DNA of 7,451 nucleotides from Bacillota bacterium. GTDB lineage: Bacteria > Bacillota > Dehalobacteriia > UBA4068 > UBA4997. Positions 6,096 through 7,451 of the stretch are shown one piece after another. The stretch lies in contig JAFQHB010000199.1 in the NCBI GenBank assembly GCA_017398165.1, positions 1 through 7,451 of the forward strand. Reading direction: 5' to 3'. Numbering within the stretch: the stretch's first letter is position 1; each line of letters opens with the position of its first letter. Under the pieces are notes generated by a model. The model saw only the letters and a list, made by a program, of their open reading frames with translations, made no database searches and was not told the origin of the DNA. The position numbers and the translations under genes are program-made.

Positions 6096-6105
6096 CGAAT
6101 ACAAA

Positions 6106-6130
6106 AAGGCAGCCATTTAACGGCTGCCTT
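6106..6130. terminator. Hairpin between ywlE and rpiB, stronger as minus-strand terminator
   Basis: AAGGCAGCC (6106-6114) and GGCTGCCTT (6122-6130) form a perfect 9 bp stem around the loop ATTTAAC. Reading plus, the stem is followed only by AAATTATG, which is poor for termination. Reading minus, the outer bases become an uninterrupted T-run, giving a textbook intrinsic terminator against antisense transcription. On the plus strand it may act as a weak terminator or an mRNA 3' stabilising stem. Confidence 0.6.
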
Positions 6131-6173
6131 AAATTATGCTCTTTCATCAATATAATACGGAGGTTTGAAAACT

Positions 6174-6671
6174 ATGAAGATCGCTCTGGGCTGCGACCAC
6201 GCAGCATATCAACTGAAAGAACAACTAAAAGCCCACCTGCAGGAGCAGGGCTTTGAGATCGAGGACTTCGGCACTTTTGACGAATCCTCCGTCGATTACC
6301 CGGATTACGCTTTCTTCGTCGGCAAGGCCGTCATCGAGGGCAAATGTGAGCGCGGCATCCTGCTGTGCGGCACCGGCATCGGCATCGGCATCGCCGCCAA
6401 CAAGATCCCCGGCATCCGTGCCGCACTCTGCCACGACCTCTTCTCGGCCGAGGCCAGCCGCCAGCACAACAACGCCAATATCCTGACGATGGGTGCCCGT
6501 GTCATCCAGCCCGATCTGGCGATGCAGATCGCCGATATCTGGCTGAAGACCGAATTTGAGGGCGGCCGCCACCAGCGCCGTCTGGACAAGATCACCAATA
6601 TCGAGGACACTATGGCCGCCGAGCGCGCCCAGGAGCTCGCCGAACTCATCAAGGACAGGGAACAGGCATAA
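6174..6671 (+). CDS. rpiB: Ribose-5-phosphate isomerase B
   Basis: RpiB interconverts ribulose 5-phosphate and ribose 5-phosphate in the non-oxidative pentose phosphate pathway. The protein has 165 residues; the family is usually about 145-150, so the helical C-terminal tail is somewhat extended. Seen: GCDHAAY at 6-12 (Asp8 and His9 bind substrate), DYPDYA at 41-46, the active-site loop CGTGIG with catalytic Cys65 and Thr67, and RQHNNAN at 96-102 with His98. The ATG at 6174 is preferred over an upstream in-frame TTG at 6165 because GGAGGT (6159-6164) lies 9 bases before the ATG and would abut the TTG. The stop overlaps the next ATG by one base. Related LacA/LacB galactose-6-phosphate isomerases lack this Cys-loop combination and context. 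Confidence 0.96.
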   Translation: MKIALGCDHAAYQLKEQLKAHLQEQGFEIEDFGTFDESSVDYPDYAFFVGKAVIEGKCERGILLCGTGIGIGIAANKIPGIRAALCHDLFSAEASRQHNNANILTMGARVIQPDLAMQIADIWLKTEFEGGRHQRRLDKITNIEDTMAAERAQELAELIKDREQA

Positions 6672-7243
6672 TGGCTACCGAGATAACACCGGCTGATACC
6701 GCCATCATCGATGGCCTGCGTGCCGATACCCGGCAGCTGCTGGCCGATTTTATGGCTGAATGTGCGCCGCGCCCCGGCTCTTTAATGGTGGTCGGCTGCT
6801 CCACCAGCGAGGTACTGGGCGGTCGCATCGGCAAAAACGGCAGCGCCCGGCTGGGCGAGGTGATCGCCGCCGAGGTGCTGGCTGCCGCCCGGGCACAGGG
6901 CATCCACGCCGCCGCCCAATGCTGCGAGCATCTGAACCGCGCACTGGTGATCGAACGTGCCGAAGCCGAACGCCGCGGCCTTACCATCGTCAGCGCCGTC
7001 CCCAAGCCGCACGCCGGGGGCAGCTTCGGTGCGGCTTTTTACCGCCTGCTGGATGATCCCGTACTGGTCGAGACTATCACCGCTGATTGCGGCATAGATA
7101 TCGGCCAGACGCTGATCGGTATGCATCTGCGCCGTGTCGCCGTGCCGATACGCCTGCCGGAGGCCACCCTCGGCTCGGCCATCGTCACCGCTGCCCGGAC
7201 CCGGCCGCCGCTGATCGGCGGCGAGCGCGCCCAATACGTATAG
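6671..7243 (+). CDS. ywlG: UPF0340/TIGR01440 family protein (YwlG)
   Basis: This 190-residue cytoplasmic protein belongs to the DUF436/UPF0340 family, whose biochemical function I do not know to be established. Seen: VGCSTSEVLGGRIGKN at 41-56, QCCEHLNRALV at 83-93, AGGSFG at 115-120, DIGQTLIGMHL at 143-153 and RPPLIGGERAQY at 178-189, all family signatures. The paired Cys84-Cys85 with Glu86-His87 could form a catalytic or metal-binding site, which is inference. No signal peptide or membrane segment is visible. Its ATG shares a base with the rpiB stop (TAATG), so the two are translationally coupled, as in the Bacillus ywlF-ywlG pair. The coupling suggests a role connected with pentose phosphates or neighbouring metabolism, but that is weak evidence. 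Confidence 0.94.
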   Translation: MATEITPADTAIIDGLRADTRQLLADFMAECAPRPGSLMVVGCSTSEVLGGRIGKNGSARLGEVIAAEVLAAARAQGIHAAAQCCEHLNRALVIERAEAERRGLTIVSAVPKPHAGGSFGAAFYRLLDDPVLVETITADCGIDIGQTLIGMHLRRVAVPIRLPEATLGSAIVTAARTRPPLIGGERAQYV

Positions 7244-7301
7244 GCGCGCTGCCATACCCTCTGCCCACGTTCTACCACAATCAGAAAGGAGCCTGCCATA
7301 A

Positions 7302-7451
7302 GTGACTTCGCAACAGGCTCAGGCTTACATTATCGCGGGGGCCGCCCTCTGGGGCGGCATCGGCGTTTTTTTAAATTTCCTCAGCTCTCTCGGCTTCACA
7401 CCGATGCAGATCGTCGCCATCCGGGTCCTCTGCGCGGCGGCAGCCTTCGTA
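7302..7451 (+). CDS. EamA/DMT-family transporter, N-terminal part
   Basis: A frame from GTG 7302 runs 50 codons to the window end without a stop. Residues about 8-27 form a first membrane helix containing AALWGGIGVF, and FTPMQIVAIRVLCAAAAFV (about 32-50) starts the second. The pattern of a small-residue/Trp-Gly first helix, then a short loop and an IR-containing second helix, is typical of EamA drug/metabolite transporters of about 300 residues. AAAGGAG (7285-7291) lies 10 bases before the GTG. Substrate cannot be told from this fragment. The 58-base gap after ywlG has no terminator, so it may belong to the same transcript. Confidence 0.75.
   Translation, partial: MTSQQAQAYIIAGAALWGGIGVFLNFLSSLGFTPMQIVAIRVLCAAAAFV
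7341..7372 (+). repeat. Hairpin plus T-run inside the EamA gene start
   Basis: GCCGCCC (7341-7347) and GGGCGGC (7352-7358) form a perfect 7 bp G/C stem around TCTG. Seven bases later comes a run of seven T (7366-7372). It lies inside codons 14-24 of the transporter frame. The layout resembles an intrinsic terminator, but the 7-base gap between stem and T-run weakens that reading. It may be a coding coincidence. Confidence 0.35.

Noticed and set aside
6151..6156. TATAAT before rpiB as a promoter -10 box
   Set aside because: No good -35 box at 16-18 bases, and transcription would begin inside the rpiB Shine-Dalgarno.

Overview
The window looks like chromosomal housekeeping DNA from a Bacillota (Firmicutes) bacterium with G/C-rich coding sequence. 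Codons strongly favour G or C in third position, while the spacers are A/T-rich. Gene content and order match the Bacillus rpmE-prfA-prmC-ywlC-ywlE-rpiB-ywlG neighbourhood. A Clostridia or Negativicutes member is my best guess for the lineage, but that is inference from gene order, TTG/GTG starts and base composition only.

Layout: (1) Positions 1-537, minus strand, hold the N-terminal 179 codons of MrpA/MnhA, the large subunit of a multisubunit Na+/H+ antiporter; its start lies in the window and its end lies beyond base 1. (2) Positions 552-1078 are an A/T-rich divergent spacer with several palindromes on the mrpA side and no convincing gene. (3) A near-consensus sigma-70 promoter (1079-1107) leads into rpmE (zinc-binding ribosomal protein L31) through a short structured leader; a strong hairpin follows rpmE. 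(4) After a small patch of direct and inverted repeats, a tightly packed set follows: a DUF1385/YqhQ membrane protein, prfA (release factor 1) and prmC (the methyltransferase that modifies RF1). The DUF1385 stop abuts the prfA start, and prfA and prmC overlap by one base. (5) Next come a Sua5-type threonylcarbamoyl-AMP synthase (YwlC), a YwlE-type low-molecular-weight phosphatase, rpiB and a UPF0340/YwlG protein (the last two overlap by one base). The window ends in the first 50 codons of an EamA/DMT-type transporter.

Functional theme: the plus-strand genes serve translation (L31, RF1, RF1 methylation, first step of t6A tRNA modification), protein dephosphorylation and pentose-phosphate metabolism. 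Two conserved members (DUF1385 and UPF0340) have no established biochemical role that I know of. Compared with the Bacillus arrangement as I recall it, spoIIR and mntP are absent between prmC and ywlE.

I see no mobile element, CRISPR array, tRNA or rRNA, and no clear novel multi-gene system. The most interesting parts are non-coding: the rpmE leader with its Shine-Dalgarno inside a hairpin, the repeat and palindrome patch before the DUF1385 gene, and the palindrome-rich mrpA leader.
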